From the NCBI GenBank assembly GCA_011049715.1, contig DRHF01000083.1:1-45617 (forward strand): DNA of 45,617 nucleotides, read 5' to 3'. The stretch comes from Desulfobacterales bacterium (GTDB lineage Bacteria > Desulfobacterota > Desulfobacteria > Desulfobacterales > UBA2156). The translations under genes were made by a program, and so were the position numbers. The stretch's first letter is position 1. Each line of letters begins with the position of its first letter. Shown in pieces: positions 9,013 to 16,707 of this stretch. Under the pieces are notes generated by a model that searched no databases, was not told where the DNA came from, and was given only the letters and a program-made list of their open reading frames with translations.

Positions 9013-9915
9013 TTAACCTTGGACGAGATTCTGAATGGCATCCCTTATATCCGGATATTTAAAAATGAAACCGTGTTTTAACAGAACACAGGGGACAGAA
9101 TGCTGGCTGCAAAGCAGCGATGAACCAAGCTCTCCCAGAATAAGACGGATCATAAGGCCGGGGGCAGGCATAAAGGACGGTCGATGGAGTATACGACCCA
9201 GTGTTTTAGCCAGATCGCGGTTTCTAACCGGTTGAGGGGAACAGAAATTGACCGGCCCCTTGATATTGGTATTTTCCATTACCAACATCACTGCAGATAA
9301 AAGATCATCCATGTGAATCCATGGAAACCACTGTCTTCCGTTCCCCATAGGGCCACCTGCAAAATAACGAAAAGCGGGAACCATCTTTTTCATGGCTCCG
9401 CCATCTTTCCCCAGCACGATTCCAAACCGTGTCATTACAACCCGTATCCCTTTTTCTTCCCCCTTTAAAGCTTCACCTTCCCAGTCTCCGGCGACTTTTG
9501 CCAGAAAGTCATTCCCCTGGGATGTCGTTTCTTCAAGTATTTCATCCCCCCTGTTGCCATAATATCCCACTGCAGAAGCATTGCAAAGGACGACTTTTTT
9601 ATTTTTTTGTATGGAATCGACCAGGTTCCGGGTGGACAGAATCCGACTGTCATGGATTTCCTTTTTATAACGCTTGGTCCATGGCTTAAATATGGTTTTC
9701 CCGGCCAGATTGATTGCCACATCGATATCCTCTAGTTCTTCCTGCCAATCACCTTTTACCGTCATATCTGCTGAGATATACTTAAAATTATGGTGGTCAA
9801 TCGTATGCGGGTTTGATCGGATGCCAACAGCGGTGACCTGGTAACCTTTGCGCAGAAAAAAATTTACCATATTCCCGCCGATAAAACCGAGCCCGCCGGC
9901 AATAAAGATCTTCAT
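9013..9915 (-). CDS. TIGR01777-type SDR family NAD-dependent epimerase/reductase
   Basis: A 300-residue extended short-chain dehydrogenase of the YfcH/TIGR01777 type. The Rossmann motif GGLGFIGG is at residues 7-14, NLAGKTI follows strand 4, a YYGNRGD segment carries the active-site Tyr region, and RFGIVLGKDGGAM plus PWIHMDDL are typical of the family. The C-terminal part (MPAPGLMIRLILGELGSSLL) is the DUF1731 region. The substrate is not known for this family. GGGAGGG stands seven bases before the ATG. A strong terminator separates it from the selenoprotein gene upstream, so it likely has its own promoter or depends on read-through. Confidence 0.9.
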   Translation of the reverse strand: MKIFIAGGLGFIGGNMVNFFLRKGYQVTAVGIRSNPHTIDHHNFKYISADMTVKGDWQEELEDIDVAINLAGKTIFKPWTKRYKKEIHDSRILSTRNLVDSIQKNKKVVLCNASAVGYYGNRGDEILEETTSQGNDFLAKVAGDWEGEALKGEEKGIRVVMTRFGIVLGKDGGAMKKMVPAFRYFAGGPMGNGRQWFPWIHMDDLLSAVMLVMENTNIKGPVNFCSPQPVRNRDLAKTLGRILHRPSFMPAPGLMIRLILGELGSSLLCSQHSVPCVLLKHGFIFKYPDIRDAIQNLVQG

Positions 9916-9932
9916 CAGTCATCCCTCCCTCC

Positions 9933-9966
9933 AAAAAAAAAGAGCAACACCGAAGGGTGTTGCTCT
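9933..9966 (-). terminator. Rho-independent terminator after the HesB-like selenoprotein gene
   Basis: Read on the minus strand, an 11-bp perfect stem (AGAGCAACACC with GGTGTTGCTCT) closes a four-base loop and is followed by a run of nine T. It lies 21 bases past the selenoprotein stop codon and just before the SDR gene. On the plus strand there is no T run, so it acts one way. Confidence 0.93.
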
Positions 9967-9986
9967 GAACTGGATTAAACGATCTA

Positions 9987-10307
9987 TCAGGCGCAGCCGG
10001 TATCGGCAGTACCGCAACCGCTACATCCGGCTTCTGCTTCTGTTTTTAACTCAGAAGTAACTTTGAATCCAATATCAATGTAATCCACCTTTATCGGCTT
10101 TGCCTTTTCCATGAAATCTTTGTTCACAACATATTTGAATCCGTCGATATCATAAACATTATCCACATCTTTTGGCTCATCCAGAGCCATGGCAAGGGAG
10201 GGGCCGCCTCATCCCCCCTCATTTAAAAAGATTCGAATGGGTGAAACATCTTTTTCTTTAAAAAATTCAGAAATCTGTTCAGTCGCCGTCGCTGTAACTT
10301 CTAACAT
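9987..10307 (-). CDS. HesB/IscA-like selenoprotein (in-frame TGA = selenocysteine)
   Basis: A 106-residue A-type (HesB/IscA-like) protein read through a TGA at codon 33 (bases 10209-10211). Upstream of the TGA the frame is MLEVTATATEQISEF...IRIFLNEGG and downstream it continues GGPSLAMALDEPKD without a break, exactly where ordinary family members have Cys in GGCGGP. The ATG is preceded by an ideal GAGGAGG ribosome-binding site; an ATG inside the second half has none. The C-terminus has a GCSGCG and a final Cys. HesB-like selenoproteins are a known bacterial selenoprotein family; their function is unproven but probably redox or Fe-S related. A standard gene caller would split or truncate it. 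A hairpin fitting a bacterial SECIS follows the TGA. No sel genes are in the window. Confidence 0.92.
10173..10189 (-). promoter_or_regulatory. Candidate bacterial SECIS hairpin
   Basis: On the minus strand UGGCUC pairs perfectly with GAGCCA around the loop UGGAU. The stem begins 19 bases after the UGA. A short upper stem, a small apical loop with G among its first two bases, and this distance fit the bacterial SECIS consensus recognised by SelB. It lies inside the coding sequence, as bacterial SECIS elements do. Confidence 0.75.
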
Positions 10308-10452
10308 ACAATCCTCCTCATTATATAATTTCGATAATAATAAACGCGTTTCTTTATGCATCCCATAGGGCTAAATGCCCTTAATATTGTCTTTAAAACT
10401 AGCCATGAAATTAATCATTGTCAATGATAAAATTCTCATGTGGATAAGCGTC

Positions 10453-11001
10453 TCAAACCTTTTTATCAGTCCTTTTTTTCTGACTTGTTGGTAAATAGTC
10501 CCTATATATATTGTAATCCTCTGTTGAAAACAACACAAAAATAACCCTTTTTATCGACCGGTTATCTTTTAGAATATTGCAGGTCGAATCCACCGCTATT
10601 TTGCAAGCTGCTTTTATCGGGTAACCGTATACCCCGCAGCTGATCGCTGGAAAGGCGATGGTGGAGATATCCTGGTCGATCGCAAGCTGCAGGCTATTTG
10701 TGTAACATTGGGACAAAAGAGGACTGTCGCTCTGTTTCCCGCTGTATACAGGGCCAACTGTGTGGATAACATGCCGTGCAATCAGGTTATAGCCACGGGT
10801 AATTCTCGCTTCGCCGGTTGGGCATCCACCGATAGTGCGGCACTCGGTAAGCAGGTCCGGACCGGCCGCCCTATGGATGGCGCCATCAACTCCTCCGCCG
10901 CCCAGAAGCGATCTGTTTGCCGCATTGACAATGGCATCGACATCCAGACGGGTTATATCCCCTTGCAGGACCTCAATTCGGTCTAGAATATTCTTGTCCA
11001 T
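10453..11001 (-). CDS. Macrodomain protein (ADP-ribose / O-acetyl-ADP-ribose deacetylase, YmdB type)
   Basis: A 182-residue single macrodomain. The family features are seen: QGDITRLDVDAIVNAANRSLLGGGGVDGAIHRAAG at the N-terminal half (nucleotide-binding loop with the catalytic Asn-Ala-Ala-Asn), GEARITRGYNL, HTVGPVY and the loop PAISCGVYGYP. Such proteins bind ADP-ribose and hydrolyse O-acetyl-ADP-ribose or ADP-ribosylated residues. I chose the ATG at 11001 because AGAGGA precedes it; ten extra residues would be added from 11031 without support. It may be co-transcribed with the FmdB-type gene upstream (gap 92 bases). Confidence 0.93.
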   Translation of the reverse strand: MDKNILDRIEVLQGDITRLDVDAIVNAANRSLLGGGGVDGAIHRAAGPDLLTECRTIGGCPTGEARITRGYNLIARHVIHTVGPVYSGKQSDSPLLSQCYTNSLQLAIDQDISTIAFPAISCGVYGYPIKAACKIAVDSTCNILKDNRSIKRVIFVLFSTEDYNIYRDYLPTSQKKRTDKKV

Positions 11002-11093
11002 CGATTCCTCTTTTTTCTCTTCACAAACCATACACAGGTTGATTGGTGGTTGTTAGTTTCTTGGTTCTGGAAATTTGTGTCTTTTGCGGCCAA

Positions 11094-11588
11094 TCAAAGG
11101 TCATATAGGGTATCATCCTTAAATGGTGCAGCCGGTTTGGCTTTGATACCTTTTCCTTTTTTGTCAGGCAGCATGAAAGGCTCTTCCCCCTCCAGAAGAT
11201 CTCCCATCTCAGCCTCAACCTGTTCAGGATCTTCACCGCTTTCCATCCGGCTCAACGCCTCTTCCATACTCGAACCCAGCTGCATCCCCGTCATATCCGT
11301 GAGCTTACGCATAAGGTTGGCTGCCTGATGCGGATCGTCCTCATTTATTTTTTCCGCCTCGCCGGTCAGCATATTCATGGCTTTTTCCATCTTTGATTCA
11401 TCAAAGGGAAGATCATCCATGTCGTTTTGTTCTTTTGCTTTACCGGTAAAGGCGAAGGCCGACATCTGTTTTGACAGTTTTTTTGTTTTGCATTTGGGGC
11501 AGTTGGGTCTTTTAGCGGTGTTAACTGTTTTGGAAAAGAAATTAAAAATGGTATGGCATTCTTGACAGTAGAATTCATAAATTGGCAT
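11094..11588 (-). CDS. FmdB family zinc ribbon protein
   Basis: A 164-residue protein whose first 45 residues form an FmdB-type zinc ribbon: MPIYEFYCQECHTIF with a CxxC pair and a second pair CPKC near residue 31. The rest is acidic and Met-rich with no recognised fold (MDDLPFDESKMEKAM, EDPEQVEAEMGDLLEGEEP). FmdB-domain proteins are often called regulatory, but experimental support is poor. The start is fixed by the family N-terminus MPIYEF and AGAGAGA upstream. It diverges from ndk. Confidence 0.88.
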   Translation of the reverse strand: MPIYEFYCQECHTIFNFFSKTVNTAKRPNCPKCKTKKLSKQMSAFAFTGKAKEQNDMDDLPFDESKMEKAMNMLTGEAEKINEDDPHQAANLMRKLTDMTGMQLGSSMEEALSRMESGEDPEQVEAEMGDLLEGEEPFMLPDKKGKGIKAKPAAPFKDDTLYDL

Positions 11589-11725
11589 CGCCCGTCTCTC
11601 TTTTTAGTAGGTGATTTTTCCAAGGATTCGGTATTATCCTTAGGGGTTATATAACAGGTCTTTATCATAAATTGAGGGGAAATCGTTGTCAACCGCTAAC
11701 GCCGAAAAAGGCCCGATCAGAAATG

Positions 11726-11754
11726 TTGACTTGAAACCCTGCATTTGTTATGGC
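11726..11754 (+). promoter_or_regulatory. Predicted sigma70-type promoter for ndk
   Basis: TTGACT at 11726-11731 and TATGGC at 11749-11754 are separated by exactly 17 bases, 38 bases upstream of the ndk ATG. The -35 is near consensus and the -10 moderate. Confidence 0.5.
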
Positions 11755-11792
11755 ACCGGGAACTAAAATTTAGAAAAAAGGAATATGAATTT

Positions 11793-12209
11793 ATGGAAAG
11801 ATCACTTTCAATAATAAAACCAGATGGTGTCTCCCGTGGACTGATCGGTGAAGTAATCAGACGTTTCGAAAAAAACAATATAAAAATAGTCGGCATGAAG
11901 TTGCTCAAGATGACCAAAACCGAGGCCGAAGGGTTTTATATGGTCCATAAAGAGAGACCCTTTTTCGATAGCCTCACCGATTTCATGTCATCCGGGCCAG
12001 TTGTTGTGATGGTTCTTGAAGGTGAAGATGTGATTGATAAAAACCGTCGATTGATGGGGGCTACCAATCCTGGAGACGCTGATGAGGGAACGATCCGAAA
12101 AGATTTCGCCACGGAAATTGAAAAAAACGTGGTCCATGGCTCAGATTCATCTGAAACTGCATCCGTTGAAATCGCCTACTTTTTTAACCGCTTTGAAATC
12201 ACCGGCTGA
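11793..12209 (+). CDS. ndk: Nucleoside diphosphate kinase
   Basis: A 138-residue NDK that transfers phosphate between NTPs and NDPs through a phosphohistidine. [22 protein letters not shown] at the N-terminus, [35 protein letters not shown] and the active site [11 protein letters not shown] are all present, so the protein is complete. The ATG at 11793 fits the family; a GTG-like upstream extension to 11745 does not. Its stop codon overlaps the start of trmJ (TGATG), so translation is coupled. It is the first gene of a three-gene operon. Confidence 0.97.
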   Translation: MERSLSIIKPDGVSRGLIGEVIRRFEKNNIKIVGMKLLKMTKTEAEGFYMVHKERPFFDSLTDFMSSGPVVVMVLEGEDVIDKNRRLMGATNPGDADEGTIRKDFATEIEKNVVHGSDSSETASVEIAYFFNRFEITG

Positions 12210-12973
12210 TGGCCGATAAAATCAATTTGAAAAATGTCTCCATTGTTCTGAACCGACCCCTTTATTCGGAAAATGTCGGGGCTGCAGCCCGGGCTATGCG
12301 GAACATGGGATTCGAGCGGCTTGTGGCGGTCAACCCAAAAGACTTCCACCGTGATAAAGCCCTGAAAATGGCCACACACGGTGCCTCAGATATCGTCGAC
12401 AACATGCATATTTCCAACGACCTGAAACAGATACTCTCCTCTTATCATTATATCATCGGAACCACTGCCCGTTTGGGTGGACAGCGACAGGTAATACAAA
12501 CCCCTTCAAAATTGGCGAAAAACCTTGTTTCACTTTCTCTTGAAAACCAGGTTGCCCTCCTTTTTGGGCCGGAAGACCGGGGTCTTTCCAATGAGGATAT
12601 CCGCTATTGCCACATACTGGTCAACATACCGACCGCCGGGTTTTCTTCTCTCAACCTGGCACAGGCGGTGATGATTTTGTGCTATGAACTGTTCATCGTT
12701 GAAACGGATGAGGAAAAAAAATTTACCCCCCGCCTTGCCAGTCGCCATGAGCTTGACGGAATGTATGACCAGCTAAAAGATATATTGGTCAGGATAAGCT
12801 ACATCAACCCGGAGAATCCGGATTACTGGCTAAATAAACTGCGCCATTTTTTTTCCCGAATACAACTGCGTGCAAAAGAGGTCAGTATAATCCGTGGTAT
12901 ATGCAGACAGATCGACTGGTACGGGAAAAAATGCTTTGATGATGGTCGGAAAACTGGGAGGATAGATTCATGA
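12209..12973 (+). CDS. trmJ: tRNA (Cm32/Um32) 2'-O-methyltransferase, TrmJ-like SpoU family
   Basis: A 254-residue SPOUT methyltransferase. Motif 1 is LNRPLYSENVGAAARAMRNMG (residues 14-34), motif 2 is LLFGPEDRGLSNED and motif 3 is IPTAGFSSLNLAQAV; these bind AdoMet and form the trefoil knot. The C-terminal helical extension after the knot is typical of TrmJ rather than TrmL. It probably methylates ribose at position 32 of tRNAs. The start codon overlaps the ndk stop, and its own end overlaps the next gene (ATGA). Confidence 0.9.
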   Translation: MADKINLKNVSIVLNRPLYSENVGAAARAMRNMGFERLVAVNPKDFHRDKALKMATHGASDIVDNMHISNDLKQILSSYHYIIGTTARLGGQRQVIQTPSKLAKNLVSLSLENQVALLFGPEDRGLSNEDIRYCHILVNIPTAGFSSLNLAQAVMILCYELFIVETDEEKKFTPRLASRHELDGMYDQLKDILVRISYINPENPDYWLNKLRHFFSRIQLRAKEVSIIRGICRQIDWYGKKCFDDGRKTGRIDS

Positions 12974-13806
12974 AACTGATACGGTTTGGCCAATATGGAA
13001 ACGAGAAACCCGGGTTGTGGAAAGACAACCGGATCGTCGACCTGAAAAAGATCTACCCGGGAATACCGGATTTCGATGAAGAATTCTTTGAAAAGGGCTG
13101 GCTGGAGAAGGTCAAACAAGTCACCGATGCCGGAGAAAAATTGGACGTACGCATCGGGTGCCCGGTTTGCCACCCTTCAAAAATCATATGCCTAGGGAAA
13201 AATTATTCCGAGCATGCAAAAGAGGGAGGATTTGAAAATCCCGAAAGACCGCTTCTCTTTTGTAAAACACCAAACACCTTGAACGGTCCGTATGACCCCA
13301 TCGTTCTGCCCAAAAGTAGTGTTCAGGTTGACTGGGAGGTGGAACTGGCGGTCATCATCGGAAAAAAGGGAAAAAGAATAAAGAAAAAAGATACGTTTTC
13401 CCATATCGCGGGATTTACCATCCTAAACGATGTATCCGGAAGAGATGCCCAATTTGCAGATTCCCAGTGGTTCAGAGGAAAATCCTTTGACAGCTTTGCA
13501 CCGGTTGGCCCATGCGTGGTCACGCCCGATGAAATCGATAATGTTCAAAACCTGCGGTTGACCACAACCGTAAATGGGAAGGTCATGCAGGATGGAAATA
13601 CAAAGGACATGATTTTTGACATCCCCACAATCATCGAATACATCAGCGAAGATATCACCCTTCTTCCCGGAGACATTCTCTCCACCGGAACACCATCCGG
13701 GGTCGGTATATTCCGGGACCCGCCGGTGGTATTAAAACCGGGCGATGTGGTGGAATGTAAAATTGAAGGAATCGGTTCGATCAAGAATGAAGTGATCGAG
13801 AGATAG
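12970..13806 (+). CDS. Fumarylacetoacetate hydrolase family protein
   Basis: A 278-residue FAH-superfamily protein of the COG0179 type. The short N-terminal domain is followed by the catalytic domain: KIICLGKNYSEHAKE (about 72-86), the metal-ligand DWEVELAVIIG with the E-x-E pair, DVSGRDAQ, RGKSFDSFAPVGP and the final STGTPSGVG. Members act as acylpyruvases, oxaloacetate decarboxylases or hydratases; the substrate cannot be told. Start overlaps the trmJ stop. A terminator follows directly. Confidence 0.92.
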   Translation: MKLIRFGQYGNEKPGLWKDNRIVDLKKIYPGIPDFDEEFFEKGWLEKVKQVTDAGEKLDVRIGCPVCHPSKIICLGKNYSEHAKEGGFENPERPLLFCKTPNTLNGPYDPIVLPKSSVQVDWEVELAVIIGKKGKRIKKKDTFSHIAGFTILNDVSGRDAQFADSQWFRGKSFDSFAPVGPCVVTPDEIDNVQNLRLTTTVNGKVMQDGNTKDMIFDIPTIIEYISEDITLLPGDILSTGTPSGVGIFRDPPVVLKPGDVVECKIEGIGSIKNEVIER

Positions 13807-13840
13807 CGGTTATATATACCATTTTAACCGGTGTTTTTTT
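13807..13840 (+). terminator. Terminator of the ndk-trmJ-FAH operon
   Basis: CGGTTA (13807-13812) pairs with TAACCG (13825-13830) directly after the stop codon, followed by GTG and seven T. The loop is 12 bases, so it is of moderate strength. Confidence 0.7.
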
Positions 13841-13845
13841 CATCT

Positions 13846-14250
13846 TTACAATTCCAACACCTGTTCTTCAATGGCTTGAAAAATCTCTTTATTAGCAATA
13901 TTAACTGCTTTTAACCAAACAGCGACATCTTCTTTTTGGAATCTGAAGTAATCACCATAGTCTCCCTTTTCACGTCTGTCAAAAAGAGTATTGTATAACC
14001 ACCCCGTTTCTTTGGAAAGCCTGCCGGTCTTTATCCAATTCTTGTTTAGTAAAGACCGCGCAGCCGTATGTTTGCTTGGCTGTAACCCCTCCGTGGCTAA
14101 GAGTGCGATAACGGCATAGAAGCAGAAATAGTAAAGCCGGTTCACGGCATCATTGAAATGGTCTTCTTCATACATCAATTCGGCTGCCGAAAGGGCCTCC
14201 TCAGATCGTTCCATACGATATCGAATCAGAGTGATCTCAGAGTCTGTCAT
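13846..14250 (-). CDS. HEPN domain protein, partner of MNT nucleotidyltransferase
   Basis: A 134-residue helical HEPN-domain protein (PF05168-like): MTDSEITLIRYRMERSEEAL, NDAVNRLYYFCFYAVIALL and a C-terminal helix with FDRREKGDYGDYFRF. HEPN proteins paired with MNT enzymes can be RNases or targets of AMPylation; the usual R-X4-6-H signature is not seen here, where the equivalent segment reads RREKGDY, so RNase activity is doubtful. The ATG overlaps the stop of the MNT gene (ATGA), the normal order for this toxin-antitoxin-like pair. A duplicated, broken copy lies 1.4 kb upstream. Confidence 0.88.
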   Translation of the reverse strand: MTDSEITLIRYRMERSEEALSAAELMYEEDHFNDAVNRLYYFCFYAVIALLATEGLQPSKHTAARSLLNKNWIKTGRLSKETGWLYNTLFDRREKGDYGDYFRFQKEDVAVWLKAVNIANKEIFQAIEEQVLEL

Positions 14251-14594
14251 ATTCGAATCCCTTCTGACCTTACATTATTGAACAGCGGCATAACTTTTCC
14301 CAAAGGGCTTTCAAAAAATTTTTTCTCATATATGTGCACACTCAATATGACATCAGCTTCATACTCCAGATCATACACGGCAAAGCTAATCCGATCTTCT
14401 AGTTTCCTGTCGAGGGTGCTATCCACCAAAATAAAAATATCATAATCAGAATCCGGCTTTGAACTCCCTTTTACGCGAGAACCGTAAAGAATGACCTCTG
14501 AACCGGGCTCTATGCCAAGTACGATATCGCGGCATTCGGCTAAAAGTTGCTTTTCAGTTTCAGTGCCGTAGCGCCATTTGGAAAGCGGTTTCAT
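14086..14594 (-). repeat. MNT/HEPN duplication, copy 1 (intact genes)
   Basis: This 509-base stretch, covering MNT and the first part of HEPN, aligns without gaps to 15469-15977 at an offset of 1383 bases, with scattered substitutions. Similarity stops sharply inside HEPN at about codon 55. Confidence 0.9.
14247..14594 (-). CDS. MNT-type minimal nucleotidyltransferase
   Basis: A 115-residue nucleotidyltransferase of the DNA polymerase beta fold. The motif GSRVKGSSKPDSDYD (about residues 39-53) gives GSx10DxD, and a third acidic position may be in YEADVIL. Such MNT proteins neutralise their HEPN partner, in the MntA/HepT case by AMPylation. It has a GAGGAGG ribosome-binding site seven bases before the ATG and is translationally coupled to the HEPN gene. 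The whole gene is repeated with about the same length at 15630-15977, where the start codon is lost. Confidence 0.9.
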   Translation of the reverse strand: MKPLSKWRYGTETEKQLLAECRDIVLGIEPGSEVILYGSRVKGSSKPDSDYDIFILVDSTLDRKLEDRISFAVYDLEYEADVILSVHIYEKKFFESPLGKVMPLFNNVRSEGIRI

Positions 14595-14743
14595 CTTATA
14601 ACCTCCTCAATGAAAACGATATTGTCGCCCTTGTTGAAACACCGTCCTCTTGATTTGAGCCGGTTGTAGTTATTCAACCTGAAATCGTGAACGGTGAAGA
14701 GTTTAACCTAATTCTTAAATTATATCACGTTTTTCAACATATT

Positions 14744-14908
14744 TCACGGTCTGATGATTCCATGTTTCTCACGATCAATTATGCCGTTGCGTACAGCAAC
14801 CCGGATCGCGGATTGAAAGGCTTTCTTCACGGTTTCGGTAACTCTTGCAAATCCCAAATGGCGGGCACTTTGCAGGTAGTTGATTTGAAGAGGGCATCTT
14901 TTCCTTTT
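14744..14908 (-). pseudogene. C-terminal gene fragment, unknown large protein
   Basis: The 404-base gap between the MNT gene and the next gene has no intact gene. On the minus strand one frame reads ...NYLQSARHLGFARVTETV...AIRVAVRNGIIDRE and stops at 14744, with no start codon after the upstream stop. It has the look of a small winged-helix C-terminus of a longer protein (helicase-type proteins end similarly). The plus-strand frame over the same bases has no recognisable features. Confidence 0.35.
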
Positions 14909-14998
14909 CTAATCGATCAAAGAATGAAATTATATTATATCAAAACCGCATTGTAATCATTGATAAATTATCTCTTTCGAAAAAAGTCGATGCAGGGC

Positions 14999-15427
14999 TT
15001 AGGTAATATACATGGTATCTACTCTGTTCTGGCGTTTTAGAAATTCAATTTGCTCATCTATTGTCGCAAATACGGAAAGATCCAATTCCTCAAATTCATC
15101 GGAAGCGGTATTTGTTTTTCTCATGACATTTTGAACAATTTCATCCAATTGTTCTTTTGAAATTTTGGAGACTCTGGCAATCGAGCTTTTCTGGGGAACA
15201 CCATTTTCGATCTTAAAATTATAGCTTACCATTTCCAACATGCCATTGACCTTTTCCTTTGCCAAAATGCGGTATTCAAAATGATAATGGCGCCCGGCTA
15301 AAGGACGAAAATAATAGAATTTATACAGTCGTTCACCCTTTTTTATTCGCATCAAAAAGTGATCTTGTTTAGGGTGTGACTTTTTGGACCTTACATTTTT
15401 GCGCCGCTTCTTCATGTCTATGGGCAC
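14999..15427 (-). CDS. Hypothetical protein
   Basis: A 142-residue protein I do not recognise. The N-terminus is very basic (MKKRRKNVRSKKSHPKQD), the middle alternates aromatic and basic residues (KGERLYKFYYFRPLAGRHYHFEY) and the C-terminal half is acidic and helical. No membrane segment or signal peptide is seen. Start is uncertain: a GTG at 15427 or an ATG at 15415. It sits exactly between the two copies of the MNT/HEPN cassette and its 5' end adjoins the break point of the truncated HEPN copy, so it probably arrived with the rearrangement. Confidence 0.55.
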   Translation of the reverse strand: MPIDMKKRRKNVRSKKSHPKQDHFLMRIKKGERLYKFYYFRPLAGRHYHFEYRILAKEKVNGMLEMVSYNFKIENGVPQKSSIARVSKISKEQLDEIVQNVMRKTNTASDEFEELDLSVFATIDEQIEFLKRQNRVDTMYIT

Positions 15428-15447
15428 CCTGATCTCATCTTCATTCC

Positions 15448-15633
15448 TCAGGAGTATGTCGAGTATAGCCCCTCCGTGGCTAAAAGTGCGATAACGGCAT
15501 AGAAGCAGGAATAGTAAAACCGGTTCAAAGCGTCATTGTAATGGCCTTTTTCATACATCAATTCGGCTGCCGAAAGGGCCTCTTTAGATCGGTCCATACG
15601 ATATCGAATCAGAGTGATCTCAGAGTCTGTCAT
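15448..15633 (-). pseudogene. Truncated HEPN gene
   Basis: The first 54 or so codons match the intact HEPN protein (MTDSEITLIRYRMDRSKEAL... up to LLATEGL) and then run into unrelated sequence and a stop after seven more codons. The C-terminal half with the conserved R/DY segment is gone. It keeps the ATGA overlap with the MNT copy upstream. Confidence 0.88.
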
Positions 15634-15977
15634 ATTTGAATCCCTTCTGATCTTACATTATTGAACAGCGGCATAATTTTTCCCAAAGGGCTTTCAAAAA
15701 ATTTTTTCTCATATATGTGCTCACTCAATACGACATCAGTTTCATACTCCAGATCATAAACAGCAAAGCTTATACGATCTTCCAATTTTCGGCTAAGAAA
15801 GCTATTCACCAAAATGAAAATATCATAATCGGAATCCGGCCTTGAACTCCCCTTTATGCGAGAGCCATAAAGAATGACCTCTGCGCCAGGCTCGATTGCC
15901 AGAACAATATCGCGGCATTTGGTTAAAAGTCGCCTTTCCGTTTCAGTGCCGTAGCGCCATTTGGAAAGCGGTTTCCT
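15469..15977 (-). repeat. MNT/HEPN duplication, copy 2 (decayed)
   Basis: Gap-free copy of 14086-14594. Left edge is within the HEPN gene; beyond it the sequence is unrelated to copy 1. Confidence 0.9.
15630..15977 (-). pseudogene. MNT nucleotidyltransferase copy with lost start codon
   Basis: The reading frame is open from just after an in-frame TAA to the stop at 15630 and matches the intact MNT along its length, including GSRIKGSSRPDSDYD. The ATG of copy 1 is AGG here (bases 15975-15977) and the ribosome-binding site GAGGAGG has become TAAGGAAG. No other start codon lies before the active-site motif, so the protein is probably not made, unless a rare start such as ATT is used. Confidence 0.8.
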
Positions 15978-16058
15978 CTTATAACTTCCTTAACAAAATG
16001 ATTTTATCGTCCTTATTAAACAAGGACCCTCCCGGATGGTGTTAGGCGGTCATACAAT

Positions 16059-16362
16059 TTATCCTTTTTCATCGACCTTTGGTTTTAAAGAATTTCTTCT
16101 TAAAGACCGGTTCTTTTCACCGGCCTGTTTTTCCCGTTCGGCCTTGATTCGCTCGAGCAGTTTTGAGGCAGGCTCATCGTTTGGGTCCTGGGGAACCAGC
16201 TCACCCGGAATACCTTGGCATGGATGGTTTGGGTGAGTTTTTCCACATAGCAGCTCGCTTTTTCGTATCGCGCTTCTAGCATGTCGGTAATTTTGAAAAG
16301 GGCTTCGACGCGCCGGACGATTCCGTATTGTTCTTCTATTGGAGGTATTGGATATCTTTCAA
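16059..16362 (-). pseudogene. Type I restriction specificity subunit (HsdS), C-terminal fragment with frameshift
   Basis: One frame reads YPIPPIEEQYGIVRRVEALF... MLEARYEKASCYVEKLTQTI, the typical conserved region and long helix of HsdS; after HAKVF the sense moves to another frame, RGELVPQDPNDEPASKLLER, and ends near 16059. The N-terminal target-recognition domains are missing and no hsdM or hsdR is in the window. It is a remnant. Confidence 0.75.
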
Positions 16363-16410
16363 CTAGCTAACATCGCTTCTATCTTTATACCTGTCTTTAA
16401 TGCCACCTCT

Positions 16411-16703
16411 TTAAATATACTCAACTTCATTTAAGATCCGTTCCCCAATCCTCGGCCTCAACCCATCCTTCATCACAAGATCGACCTCAGCATCTAAAAG
16501 CTTGGACAGATAATGCTTCAAATCGATGAAGGTGAGCAAATCCACCGTTTTATGAAAATCTATCAGGATGTCTATGTCACTTGACCTAGATGCCGTCCCT
16601 TTGGTTATGGATCCGAAGAGACCGATTTTTTGACGCCGTAGTGTGCAGATAAAGCGCCTTTCTGCTCTTGTAAGGTCTTTTTAATAAAGGAGAATTCCGT
16701 CAT
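16411..16703 (-). pseudogene. MntA-type nucleotidyltransferase with frameshift in an A-run
   Basis: Begins MTEFSFIKKTLQEQKGALSAHYGVKK, then needs one more base in a run of six A (near 16635) to continue as IGLFGSITKGTASRSSDIDILIDF and on to the stop at 16411. The joined product would be a normal MNT protein of about 97 residues. The next gene downstream in the usual pair, HepT, is upstream of it here and truncated. The single-base slip in a homopolymer could also be a sequencing error. Confidence 0.7.
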
Positions 16704-16707
16704 GTTC

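Noticed and set aside
9987-10190. A separate 67-residue protein starting at the ATG at 10190
   Set aside because: It is the second half of the HesB-like selenoprotein; the internal ATG has no ribosome-binding site and the real start at 10307 has a perfect one.
14687-14956. An 89-residue plus-strand frame
   Set aside because: No family features or good ribosome-binding site; the minus strand over the same bases carries a more protein-like gene fragment.
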